From an uncultured Chthoniobacterales bacterium (GTDB lineage: Bacteria > Verrucomicrobiota > Verrucomicrobiia > Chthoniobacterales > UBA10450): a stretch of 14,371 nucleotides of DNA. The notes under the pieces were generated by a model. The model searched no databases and had not been told where the DNA came from. It worked only from the letters and a program-made list of their open reading frames with translations. The stretch spans positions 1 to 14,371 of the forward strand of contig CATPAW010000079.1 in NCBI GenBank assembly GCA_955652255.1, read 5' to 3'. Positions 1-7,027 of the stretch are shown here, one piece after another (within the stretch, counting starts at the first letter, position 1; each line of letters starts with the position of its first letter). The position numbers and the translations under genes are program-made.

Positions 1-1533
1 CATTACAAGAGCGCGCCTGAAAACTTGCCTGAGATCGCCAAGCAACTTGGCGTCGCCCACATCCTGGAAGGAAGCGTGCAGAAGAGCGGCGACGCCGTCC
101 GCGTGAACGTGCAGCTGATTAAAGCAGCCAATGATTCCCATCTTTGGGCCGACACCTTTGATCGTAAATTGACCGACATCTTTTCCGTCGAGAGTGAGGT
201 GGCCAAAGCCATCGCGGATCAACTGCGGACGAAACTCACGGGCCGGGAACAGGAAGAGATTGCCGCCAAGCCAACGGATAACGCTGGGGCCTACGATGCC
301 TATCTCCGTGGCCTGGCTTATATGCTAAAGCCTGCGACCACACCTGGCACTACGATCGGCGCACAGAAGTATCTCAGGGAAGCGGTGCGCCTCGATCCGA
401 AGTTCGCCCTTGGTTGGGCGCTGCTCTCATACGTTGATGCGCTCAGCTATCTCGAGCATCCTGGACAACCAACGGTCGCCCTCCGAGAGGAGGCGCATCA
501 AGCAGCCGAAACGGCGGTTACTCTTCAGCCGAATCTCGGCGAAGCGCTGCATGCCAAGGGATACTACTACTACGCTTGTCTAAAGGATTACGACACCGCA
601 GTGCATTACTTTGATCAAGCACGTCAGTTCCTGCCAAATAGCAGCCGGATTCCTGAATCGCTGGCTTACGTTGCCCGTAGGAAAGGCCAGTGGGACCGCA
701 GTGATTCATACTTCAACGAGGCGGAGCGGCTCGACCCGCGCAACGTTTCCCTACTCACCCAACACGCGCTTTTGTATATCGAACTTCGGCGTTTTCCCAA
801 AGCGCTGCGAAAGCTTGATCAGGTTCTCGATATCGCACCGGACGACGTCGACACCCTAGCGTTAAAGGCGGCTATCGCGCAAGCCGAGGGCGACCTTCCG
901 CGGGCCGATGCGATCCTCGCCCCGCTTCGCCCAGTTGCCGAGCAGTCAGTCACGCTTGAAACGCAGATTTACCAAGCGATCCTGGAGCGCCGCCCTGCAC
1001 AAATTATCGGCCGCCTGAAGGAAATATTGGCCAAGGCTGATCCGGTATTGGGTTACATCAATGGCGAACTGCGCTTTTGGTTAGGGTGGGCTCAAGAAGT
1101 CGGTGGCGATCAAGCCGGCGCCCAAGAAAGCTGGCGGCAAGCGCGCAGCGAACTAGAATCCTTTCTCAACGAACAGCCAGATAATTTCATTCTCATTGGA
1201 GATCTCGCGCTCACGAATATCGGCCTCGGTAACCAATCCGCCGCGTTCGCTCTGCTTGAACGGGCCGCACGCGCGATCACGATCGAGAAAGACGCGATAG
1301 ATGGCCCGATTCCGATCGAATTCCTCGCCAGAGTGGCGGCAAGCACGGGAGATCGGGAACGTGCTATTGTTGCGTTACAGAAACTAATCTCGATGCCGTA
1401 CGATGGCGCACTGGCTGCAGGCGTGCCGCTCACTCCTGCGCTCCTCCGGCTTGATCCAATGTTCGACCCGCTCCGAAGTGATCCGCGTTTCGAAAGGCTC
1501 GCCGCTTCCCAGGCACGAGTCAATGCGAAGTGA
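1..1533 (+). CDS. TolB-like/TPR repeat protein, 5'-truncated by window edge
   Basis: The frame is open from base 1 to the TGA at 1531-1533 and has no convincing start, so the gene begins outside the window; about 510 residues are visible. The first ~80 residues (QLGVAHILEGSVQK, then VRVNVQLI and HLWADTFDR) match the TolB-like domain found in many verrucomicrobial and acidobacterial proteins that join an N-terminal signalling domain (winged helix, cyclase or kinase) to TPRs. The rest is helical TPR repeats with LDP/LQP/LPN turns, for example around KDYDTAVHYFDQA and RRFPKALRKLDQVLDIAPDD. The C-terminus (TPALLRLDPMFDPLRSDPRF) closely matches that of the gene at the right edge of the window, so the two are paralogues. 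TPRs bind other proteins; the partner is unknown. The identity of the missing N-terminal domain cannot be told from here. Confidence 0.9.
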   Translation, partial: HYKSAPENLPEIAKQLGVAHILEGSVQKSGDAVRVNVQLIKAANDSHLWADTFDRKLTDIFSVESEVAKAIADQLRTKLTGREQEEIAAKPTDNAGAYDAYLRGLAYMLKPATTPGTTIGAQKYLREAVRLDPKFALGWALLSYVDALSYLEHPGQPTVALREEAHQAAETAVTLQPNLGEALHAKGYYYYACLKDYDTAVHYFDQARQFLPNSSRIPESLAYVARRKGQWDRSDSYFNEAERLDPRNVSLLTQHALLYIELRRFPKALRKLDQVLDIAPDDVDTLALKAAIAQAEGDLPRADAILAPLRPVAEQSVTLETQIYQAILERRPAQIIGRLKEILAKADPVLGYINGELRFWLGWAQEVGGDQAGAQESWRQARSELESFLNEQPDNFILIGDLALTNIGLGNQSAAFALLERAARAITIEKDAIDGPIPIEFLARVAASTGDRERAIVALQKLISMPYDGALAAGVPLTPALLRLDPMFDPLRSDPRFERLAASQARVNAK

Positions 1534-1621
1534 TGATTCTTCCATTGGAAAGGCGGAAGCTACTGCCAGAGTGTCCCGTCGTCCGCAGGATAATTTTATT
1601 CCGACAAGATCGAAAAAGTTC

Positions 1622-1637
1622 GCGTTTTTGCAAACGC
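1622..1637 (-). terminator. Possible terminator of the precursor-YcaO-TfuA operon
   Basis: A perfect 6-bp stem (GCGTTT/AAACGC) with a 4-nt loop starts 11 nt after the TfuA-like stop codon. Read on the minus strand it is followed, after four bases, by a run of five T. The stem is short and the T-run is offset, so this is a weak candidate. It sits in the 115-nt convergent gap between the TPR gene and the TfuA-like gene, where a terminator is expected. Confidence 0.35.
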
Positions 1638-1648
1638 CAAAAGGCCTC

Positions 1649-3028
1649 TCAACTCGTGGGTTCGATCATCTGCTTCGTCTGATGTTCAAAGCGGCGGTAC
1701 AAATACTCCTTCAGCAAAGCGCGACGGAAAGCATCAGGGCTCGCGAATCCTAAGTTGCGCGCGTAGCTATTTACATCACCGGGCACTGGTCGGCGCAGAA
1801 GTTCTTCAAAATACCAACGTAGCAGTTGGTTTTCCGTCAAGTCCGCGTCTTCCAGACATGGATTTTTCAACCCGAGCGACTCGAGCAAGCGGTCTTTCGC
1901 CACGGCCCGTGCGACCAACCGCGGATAATCGCCGGAGAGGCGAAGTTGTTCTGGCAAGCAGCTAAGCGATGCAAATTGCACGCGTTGGCGAACCCACCTC
2001 ACGCGCGCCTCATCCATCATTAGTGCGTCGAACTGATGATCGTTCAAATCGTTGTCGTTCATCCACCGTTCGACCTCTGCAGCGTCGACCAGGCCGCGCT
2101 CTCGGCGAAAGACAATTTCCGTTTTTCTCCTTCGCTCGTTGCTGACGGTCATTCCCAACCGCTCCGCCTCCTGAATGGCGAAGAACCGTTCTAGCGCCAT
2201 CAGGGTGTGCTGCCCGTAATGATCCCCTTCCAATCTGAGCTCATCCAAGAGCGGCTCCAGGGCAACTACAATGGGCTCGGCATTTGAATCGAATCGAAGG
2301 TCGCCGGATTGCCGCCAAGCAGACTCCCACATTGAGGTGTGCTCGAATGTGTAGGAAACGGTCTTTGGCTCCAAGCCTTCCCCTAGCCGCCGACGCATTA
2401 GTCGCAGCATAGTTAGTGCGTCTTCCCGTTTCTGGTTTACTAGGCCCTCTGGCAACCAATGCCGAAAGCGCGTCAAGTCGGCTTCCGGCAGTCCATGTTC
2501 AGAGGCGCATCGAAGAAGTCCTGGATAATTCCGATCGGGATAAAACAACTCCTTACCGGTCTTTTCGAGTGCGGCCCGGACCTCTGTTGAAATCACGCCG
2601 AGTAGCTCCGCCTTCCGCAGAGTCTGCCGGATGTTAACCATTGCTTCGGATCCAGCTAGAAATCCGGCCTCCGCAGGGCCATGAGCGATCGCAACTTCAT
2701 CGTCATCCTCCAGCACTCCATCGCGATAGAACTCGAAAATGGTCCCTATACCCTCCATCCCGAAGGCAGCCAGTTCAGCCGCACGAAGCGCCCCTATGCT
2801 GGCGCTGCCGAATACATGGATTCCACGACTCATCGCCCATAGGATTTCTTTGTGGCGGACGGTGGGTACGGATTGAAAATACCCATCAACAATTCCGATC
2901 GCTTGGGGACGTTGAAGAGTCACCCGATAGACATCGCCTTCAGCGGCAGGCGGCAAATAAACTGCATCTAGTTCGCCAGCAGCTTCTGTGGGAGAAATGG
3001 TGGGCCCCGTGAAGACGTAAACGCTCAC
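1649..3028 (-). CDS. TfuA-like protein, YcaO partner
   Basis: 459 residues. The N-terminal ~120 residues carry the TfuA core: GPT at 8-10, IVDGYF...VRHKEIL at ~46-63, GSASIGALRAAEL at 74-86, and FYRDGVLEDDDEVA at ~100-113. TfuA-like proteins are the usual partners of thioamide-forming YcaO enzymes (thioviridamide-type RiPPs, methanogen McrA) and are named after trifolitoxin biosynthesis; they are thought to help deliver sulfur or activate YcaO. About 330 further residues are predicted helical (for example LLRWYFEELLRRPVP and FRRALLKEYLYRR near the end); I cannot assign them a catalytic fold. The start is GTG at 3028, overlapping the YcaO stop as GTGA, with AAGGA five bases upstream, so translation is probably coupled. 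This is the last gene of the cassette. Confidence 0.9.
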   Translation of the reverse strand: MSVYVFTGPTISPTEAAGELDAVYLPPAAEGDVYRVTLQRPQAIGIVDGYFQSVPTVRHKEILWAMSRGIHVFGSASIGALRAAELAAFGMEGIGTIFEFYRDGVLEDDDEVAIAHGPAEAGFLAGSEAMVNIRQTLRKAELLGVISTEVRAALEKTGKELFYPDRNYPGLLRCASEHGLPEADLTRFRHWLPEGLVNQKREDALTMLRLMRRRLGEGLEPKTVSYTFEHTSMWESAWRQSGDLRFDSNAEPIVVALEPLLDELRLEGDHYGQHTLMALERFFAIQEAERLGMTVSNERRRKTEIVFRRERGLVDAAEVERWMNDNDLNDHQFDALMMDEARVRWVRQRVQFASLSCLPEQLRLSGDYPRLVARAVAKDRLLESLGLKNPCLEDADLTENQLLRWYFEELLRRPVPGDVNSYARNLGFASPDAFRRALLKEYLYRRFEHQTKQMIEPTS

Positions 3029-4293
3029 GCCTTTCCTTCAATTACGGCCCGCCCCCGCCGGCCCGGAAGATACCCTGGTCCAAGGATTGACTCGAGGCCG
3101 GGCACAATTACGCGAACAACCGGCAGTCCGAATTCTGGCTTTGTAAGGTCGACCACCACGACTCGTCGGATGCCAACCTTTCTGATGCATTCCAGTTCCC
3201 GCTCGACATCGTCCTCAAAAATGTCGCCATCCCAAGTAGGAACATCACTAAAACGTCGGGTCGGAGCTGAAGCCGAGACGCGATTCCGAACCGCTCTTAG
3301 CACATCTGGATTCAGCAATTGTTCATACGCCTCGGCACGAAAGTCGTCGCGCAATCCCGATATCACAGTCAGCCGAGCTTGTGCCGCCTCCGTGAGAGCT
3401 CTTAGCAGCGCGATCTCGCGGGCCGGGTGGCAACCATAACCCGCCGCGACCGCACAGTGCCACATCGTATCATCGTCCCGCGGGACGATCAAGCAGGCAA
3501 ACGCCGCAACCTTAATGTCGCTAGTAATGTCCCATACAGCAACGGACAGACCGGCCTGCTCAAGTTTCCGAAGTAACTCCTGACAGAGAACGTCGTCGAC
3601 GCTCGCTAACTCAAGGCGGTTCTTGTCGATCCTTTTTTCATCACGGCATTTCCACAACGTGGTAGCGTCGCGCTCAATGACCTCGCATACACCGTGACTG
3701 ACGGCTTCGATTCTGGCGTTGCCTGAAGCCAAACCATTGGACGTGGCCGTGAAACATCCATGGCCATCTGGCAACGGCGTAGTATAGTTCGTGTGGACCA
3801 TCTCGTAGGGCACGAGCACGTCTTCTCCGTTCAAGAGATCACGTCCTTCGCACCACAAGAGGCGTAGATTTGGGTGAAAATGCGAACCAGAAGCCCGCGC
3901 CAATTCGTCAACCTCGATTACGTTGTGTTGGTACCGAACTTCCTCGTACGTGGCTAAACGCAATGGCAGGGTTATCGTCTCAGCGTGATATAATTCGGTA
4001 GCCTCCATCACGCCCGAGGCGCGAGCGCTTGCGAGATCGATTCCTTTCCCTTGAGAAACCGCCACAGATCGCGAATTGGGCCGACAGACCATCACTACTG
4101 GAACGCCTACTGCGTCCAAGCCGGTCACGTTGGCTATGCGCGTAATCCCCATCACCGGCGCCAACCGCAACGCGTGACTAAGTGTGTAGTCGAGGCTTTG
4201 TGATCGGTGGCTCCCGTGTCGCAGGACCTTGGGTGTTATTTCAGCAGAGTCCGATGTTCCGACAGAGCAAGCGTATCGGAGCGCACCCGGCAT
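3025..4293 (-). CDS. YcaO-domain enzyme, probable ATP-dependent peptide thioamide/azoline synthetase
   Basis: 422 residues with the YcaO ATP-binding signature: SQGKG at 80-84, glutamates E97 and E100 in GVMEATELYHAE, SNGLASGN at 185-192, and EAVSHGVCEVIERDA at 196-210 (E196, E204, E207, R208). YcaO enzymes phosphorylate backbone amides, leading to azolines, amidines or, with a TfuA partner, thioamides. The C-terminus (VPGLE...GPGYLPGRRGRA) lacks the PxPxP tail typical of many azoline-forming YcaOs, which fits a TfuA-dependent type. The ATG at 4293 lies 21 nt after the stop of the small peptide gene; only a weak ribosome site is visible there, so expression may rely on read-through from the peptide gene. 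It overlaps the TfuA-like gene by 4 nt. The E. coli type of YcaO (ribosomal protein S12 methylthiolation accessory) is less likely because of the TfuA and peptide neighbours. Confidence 0.93.
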   Translation of the reverse strand: MPGALRYACSVGTSDSAEITPKVLRHGSHRSQSLDYTLSHALRLAPVMGITRIANVTGLDAVGVPVVMVCRPNSRSVAVSQGKGIDLASARASGVMEATELYHAETITLPLRLATYEEVRYQHNVIEVDELARASGSHFHPNLRLLWCEGRDLLNGEDVLVPYEMVHTNYTTPLPDGHGCFTATSNGLASGNARIEAVSHGVCEVIERDATTLWKCRDEKRIDKNRLELASVDDVLCQELLRKLEQAGLSVAVWDITSDIKVAAFACLIVPRDDDTMWHCAVAAGYGCHPAREIALLRALTEAAQARLTVISGLRDDFRAEAYEQLLNPDVLRAVRNRVSASAPTRRFSDVPTWDGDIFEDDVERELECIRKVGIRRVVVVDLTKPEFGLPVVRVIVPGLESILGPGYLPGRRGRAVIEGKA

Positions 4294-4314
4294 TTGTCAC
4301 TATTCCGGGTACAC

Positions 4315-4545
4315 CTACCGCGTTCCGCTATGGACGCCGGGATCGACATGGACGCCATAGCCCATGGCGGGAATCGCGTTCTCAATGTCGCTTGCCAATT
4401 TGATCTCATTGTCCTCGATAATCTTTACTACCTGTTCTGTTTGCTCCGGGCTCAGCTTCTTTGGCGCCTCGTCCTTACTGAGCAAATACAATACTCCATC
4501 TGGTCCCCTAACTAGCGTTTTCGCGGGTTCTCGTCTTTCAGGCAT
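4315..4545 (-). CDS. Putative RiPP precursor peptide (76 aa)
   Basis: The first gene of the cassette encodes 76 residues. Residues 1-56 look like a leader: charged and partly helical, with RGPDGVLYLLSKDEAPKKL at 13-31 and a Glu/Lys-rich helix to ~55. The last 20 residues (57-76) change character: small, Gly/His/Val/Pro-rich, beginning AIPAMGYG and ending with two short motifs, DPG and HSGTR. There is no cysteine anywhere; the only Ser/Thr in the tail are S73 and T75. The ATG is preceded by AAAGGAA at 8-nt spacing, the strongest ribosome site in the cassette, as expected for an abundant substrate. Position directly upstream of YcaO and TfuA, size and leader/core contrast support precursor identity. 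I do not recognise a named family. A small accessory protein with no modified core is the main alternative. Confidence 0.72.
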   Translation of the reverse strand: MPERREPAKTLVRGPDGVLYLLSKDEAPKKLSPEQTEQVVKIIEDNEIKLASDIENAIPAMGYGVHVDPGVHSGTR

Positions 4546-4553
4546 GGTTCTAG

Positions 4554-4560
4554 TTCCTTT
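4554..4560 (-). promoter_or_regulatory. Ribosome binding site of the precursor peptide gene
   Basis: The minus strand reads AAAGGAA, eight bases before the ATG at 4545. It is clearly stronger than the sites of the YcaO gene and most neighbours here, and it fixes the peptide's start. Confidence 0.7.
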
Positions 4561-4586
4561 CTGGTTGGATAGATTGGGTCAACGTT

Positions 4587-4616
4587 TTTTTACCATGTGT
4601 CGTACAACATGTCCAA
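4587..4616 (-). promoter_or_regulatory. Candidate sigma-70-type promoter of the RiPP cassette
   Basis: On the minus strand TTGGAC (plus 4611-4616) and TAAAAA (plus 4587-4592) are 18 nt apart and lie ~40-70 nt before the peptide ATG. The spacer holds a CATGT/ACATG inverted repeat that could be an operator. Both boxes are imperfect; this is inference from pattern only, and verrucomicrobial promoters are poorly defined. Confidence 0.25.
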
Positions 4617-4675
4617 TCGTTTTCTTCGAACTCATTAGAACCCACGTCATCACGACTTAGGACTAACGCCTGCGC

Positions 4676-4783
4676 CCTGGTTCTGTCCAAGCATACCTCG
4701 AGATGGCGCAACACCTTTACTGGAGATATCGCGACTACGATCGCGCGCGGCCCGTACTGAAAGAAGCCTCAAGCCTGACAACG
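4676..4783 (+). pseudogene. Remnant of a TPR coding sequence
   Basis: The plus strand encodes PGSVQAYLEMAQ followed by HLYWRYRDYDRARPVLKEA in a frame that a TAA closes at 4664-4666 and that then runs antisense into the DUF721 gene. The 36 residues align without gaps to a TPR of the protein at 1-1533 (PNLGEALHAKGYYYY then ACLKDYDTAVHYFDQA), sharing P, A, Y, the DYD triplet and two alanines in the same register, and to the right-edge protein (GYYRYYGQRDF). No start or ribosome site is convincing. I read it as a decayed fragment of a third member of the same TPR family; chance resemblance is possible because the piece is short. The rest of the 245-nt gap (4546-4790) holds only the cassette's upstream region. 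Confidence 0.35.
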
Positions 4784-4790
4784 ATGCAGA

Positions 4791-5150
4791 TCAGCCGACG
4801 CGAAAGCGAACGTCGCGAATTACTTTTGCGCCGAAACGCCGTTTCAACTTTCGCAAGATGTCGATCTTCGAGACCTGCTCGAGTTCGTAATGCAAGGCCG
4901 GCTGGAGCACACGGACATAAAGAATGCCTTCTCGCAAGACGACCGGCGACGAATGGGCCGCGATAAAATCGCCGACAATCTTGCTCCAGGCGTCGATGAC
5001 TTCCGTTTCGTGCAGACGTTCCTTCAGGCCGAGCCGTTGCATCACCTTTGGAAGCAACTCGGCAGTCGCCTGCCAGCGGTCCGGACGAGATTTGTTTTCC
5101 GGAAGACCGCGCCATTCGGCAATTGTAGAGGCTCGAAGTGCGGCGTTCAT
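4791..5150 (-). CDS. DUF721 / DciA-like protein
   Basis: 119 residues from the ATG at 5150. The C-terminal ~85 residues match the DUF721 (DciA) fold: LLPKVMQRLGL, ETEVIDAWSKIVGDFIAAHS, a GILYVRV strand, then ALHYELEQVSKIDILRKLKRRFG. DciA is the widespread loader/partner of the replicative helicase DnaB in bacteria without DnaC or DnaI; members also occur with unknown roles. An ATG at 5186 would add 12 residues, but those bases (MVRRSQSAARVK) fall in a REP-like palindrome (see 5159-5228), so I prefer 5150; neither start has a strong ribosome site. It follows rpoN on the same strand after ~90 nt and may be cotranscribed with it. Confidence 0.82.
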   Translation of the reverse strand: MNAALRASTIAEWRGLPENKSRPDRWQATAELLPKVMQRLGLKERLHETEVIDAWSKIVGDFIAAHSSPVVLREGILYVRVLQPALHYELEQVSKIDILRKLKRRFGAKVIRDVRFRVG

Positions 5151-5158
5151 TTTAACTC

Positions 5159-5228
5159 TAGCGGCGCTCTGTGAGCGTCGCACCATTGTGGGTAATTTCC
5201 GTCAAACGGCGGTCATAGACCGCCGCTA
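5159..5228. repeat. REPIN-like inverted pair of REP palindromes
   Basis: Two GC-rich hairpins face each other. The first is TAGCGGCGCTC-TGT-GAGCGTCGC (5159-5180, one mismatch in the stem); the second, on the opposite strand, is the perfect 8-bp stem CGGCGGTC-ATA-GACCGCCG (5207-5225). The outer ends TAGCGGCG (5159-5166) and CGCCGCTA (5221-5228) are exact inverse complements, so the whole 70 nt is itself an inverted repeat. This is the layout of REPIN elements. It lies between rpoN and the DUF721 gene. The perfect hairpin might also act as a terminator for rpoN, but only three T follow it. Confidence 0.6.
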
Positions 5229-5240
5229 CAAAGAATGATC

Positions 5241-6659
5241 TTAGTACTTCCGCCGCATGTTGCTGGGAAGAATATTCAATTCAGTGCGATATTTGGCGAC
5301 TGTGCGGCGTGCGATCGGGATTCCGCGCTGACTCAAAATCTCGACAATCTCCTTGTCGCTCAACGGCGAATTGCCGTCTTCGCTTTTCACTAGGTCGAGG
5401 ATCGCTTCTTTAACGCTGGTATTGCTCATCGATTCGCCGGCGGCGGTTTGATAACCTGACGTGAAAAAGTATTTCATCTCGAAGAGACCCTGCGGCGTGG
5501 AGATGTATTTCCCCGAGATCGCGCGGCTGACCGTGGTCTCGTGCACGCCCACCGCATCGGCGATTTGCACCATGGTCATCGGCTTCAAATGGGCCGATCC
5601 GTGCTCGAAAAAATCGCGCTGCCGGTTCACGATCTTGTGCGCGATATTGGAAATCGTTTGCTGGCGCTGGTGGATCGACTTGATCAAAAATTTTCCGCTC
5701 CGGATTTTATCGCGAATGTAATCTTTGACTTCGTTGCCGTTGCCATCCTGCGCCATGATGTCTTTGTAAGTGTTGCTGATGCGCAAGTGCGGGATTTGTT
5801 CGCCGTTAAGGATGACCTGGTAATCTCCATTCACCTTTTCGACGGTCACGTCCGGTAAAACATAATTTTGCGGCGCGGCGGCGAAAATCTGGCCGGGCCG
5901 CGGGTCGAGCTGCGCGATATTGTTGGCGCATTTTTGGACTTGCTCGACGCTGATCCCCATTCGCCGCGCAATCTCGGGGAAGCGCCGTTTGCCGAGATCC
6001 TGCATGTGCTCGGAAATGATTTTGTACTCGAGGCTGTTTTGTTTTCCCTCGCGCTTTAACTGAATGAGCAAGCATTCGCGCAGATCGCGCGCGCCCACGC
6101 CCGGTGGGTAAAAGCTTTGGATGAGGGTGAGTATATTCTCAAAGTCTTCCTGAGGAATGCCGGTGTTGAGCGCCATCTCCTCCGGGGTCGTTTGGAGGAA
6201 TCCGTTGTCGTCGATGTTGCCAATGGTCAGCTCAGCCGTCTTGCGGTCGTTCGTGCTAAGCACGGTCTGGTTCAACTGCCCCATGAGATGCTGCTGAAGC
6301 GTCTCCTGCGTGGCAATGGAATCGAAAAAGAATTGCCGTTTATCGTCCGCTTCTTGGGAACGGCCCGTATAGCTGCCCGACTGCGCCATGTAATCGCGCC
6401 ACTCCTCATCGAGTTTCGCCAGCTTATCGAATTCTTCTTTGAATTTTTCGTCCGAGGCAGTCTCGGCATCGTTGCGCTCCTCGGAATTCGGCTCGTCCGG
6501 AAGCTCTTCCAACACAGGATTCGTTTCCATCTCCTGTTGCACCAAATTGCGCAGTTCGAGCAGCGGGGCTTGCAGAATCAGGAGACTCTGCTGGAGTTGT
6601 GGCGCAAGCACCTGCTGCAGAGAAAGATTCTGCGATTGGTGCATGCCTTGGCCGGCCAT
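5241..6659 (-). CDS. rpoN: RNA polymerase sigma-54 factor
   Basis: 472 residues, within the usual 430-500 of the family. The N-terminus has the Gln/Leu-rich region I (SQNLSLQQVLAPQLQQSLLI) that contacts activators and holds the holoenzyme closed; an acidic region II follows (~55-85), then the core-binding domain. A helix-turn-helix lies at ~363-385 (MVQIADAVGVHETTVSRAI), and the RpoN box ARRTVAKYR at 450-458 recognises the -24 promoter element. Both DNA-binding parts are intact, so the protein should be functional. The start ATG at 6659 gives the conserved N-terminus although no clear ribosome site precedes it. A DUF721 gene follows downstream, and a matching NtrC-type activator is encoded at 8192-9562. 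Confidence 0.97.
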   Translation of the reverse strand: MAGQGMHQSQNLSLQQVLAPQLQQSLLILQAPLLELRNLVQQEMETNPVLEELPDEPNSEERNDAETASDEKFKEEFDKLAKLDEEWRDYMAQSGSYTGRSQEADDKRQFFFDSIATQETLQQHLMGQLNQTVLSTNDRKTAELTIGNIDDNGFLQTTPEEMALNTGIPQEDFENILTLIQSFYPPGVGARDLRECLLIQLKREGKQNSLEYKIISEHMQDLGKRRFPEIARRMGISVEQVQKCANNIAQLDPRPGQIFAAAPQNYVLPDVTVEKVNGDYQVILNGEQIPHLRISNTYKDIMAQDGNGNEVKDYIRDKIRSGKFLIKSIHQRQQTISNIAHKIVNRQRDFFEHGSAHLKPMTMVQIADAVGVHETTVSRAISGKYISTPQGLFEMKYFFTSGYQTAAGESMSNTSVKEAILDLVKSEDGNSPLSDKEIVEILSQRGIPIARRTVAKYRTELNILPSNMRRKY

Positions 6660-6796
6660 GTGCGGAGCTTATTGACTTCGCCGAACAGAGGCAAGCAATT
6701 TGCGCGCCGTACATGTCGATTTAGCCTCTCTTGCCGAGCCAGCAATGCGCTGCGGAACACGACTTGCTCTTGACTACTACCACTCGACTTTTGGCC

Positions 6797-7027
6797 GTGA
6801 AACGCAGCTCTCTCACCATTCTTTTCCTGATATTGTTCGCCATGCTCTCGAGCATTGCGCAAACACCGGATCCAAAAGACGACCAGGAAAAACTCCTGAC
6901 TCTCGTCAAAGAAGTGCAGGCGCAGCAATCGCAAATCGTCGCGAACCAAACCAAAATCGATGCGAAACTGGCGGACCTGGCCGAAACCCTGCGCGTTGCG
7001 CGAATCTTTTCCAGCCGGAGCCGCTAA
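6797..7027 (+). CDS. Small exported coiled-coil protein, first of a pair
   Basis: 76 residues from the GTG at 6797. It has a typical signal peptide: KRSS, a hydrophobic stretch (LTILFLILFAML) and a likely cleavage after SSIA before QTPDP. The mature part is one predicted coiled coil (LLTLVKEVQAQQSQIVANQ, then TKIDAKLADLAETL) and ends RIFSSRSR. A longer reading from a TTG at 6731 would put 22 polar residues before the signal peptide, so I reject it. The stop overlaps the start of the next gene as TAATG, implying translational coupling. The family is unrecognised; an envelope or periplasmic location is inferred from the signal peptide. Confidence 0.7.
   Translation: MKRSSLTILFLILFAMLSSIAQTPDPKDDQEKLLTLVKEVQAQQSQIVANQTKIDAKLADLAETLRVARIFSSRSR

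Noticed and set aside
5207..5225. The perfect hairpin after rpoN as a standard Rho-independent terminator
   Set aside because: Only three T follow on the minus strand, and its match to a facing palindrome fits a REP-type repeat better.
6687..6735. Mutually exclusive pairings (AGAGGC/GCCTCT and GGCAAG/CTTGCC) upstream of the small exported proteins, suggesting an attenuator
   Set aside because: The arms are only six bases with ~30-nt loops, no leader peptide or T-run follows, and such pairs are expected by chance.
6700..7026. An N-terminal extension of the second small exported protein (open frame from 6700)
   Set aside because: It runs through the first small protein in another frame, and it would bury the signal peptide that starts cleanly at the ATG at 7027.
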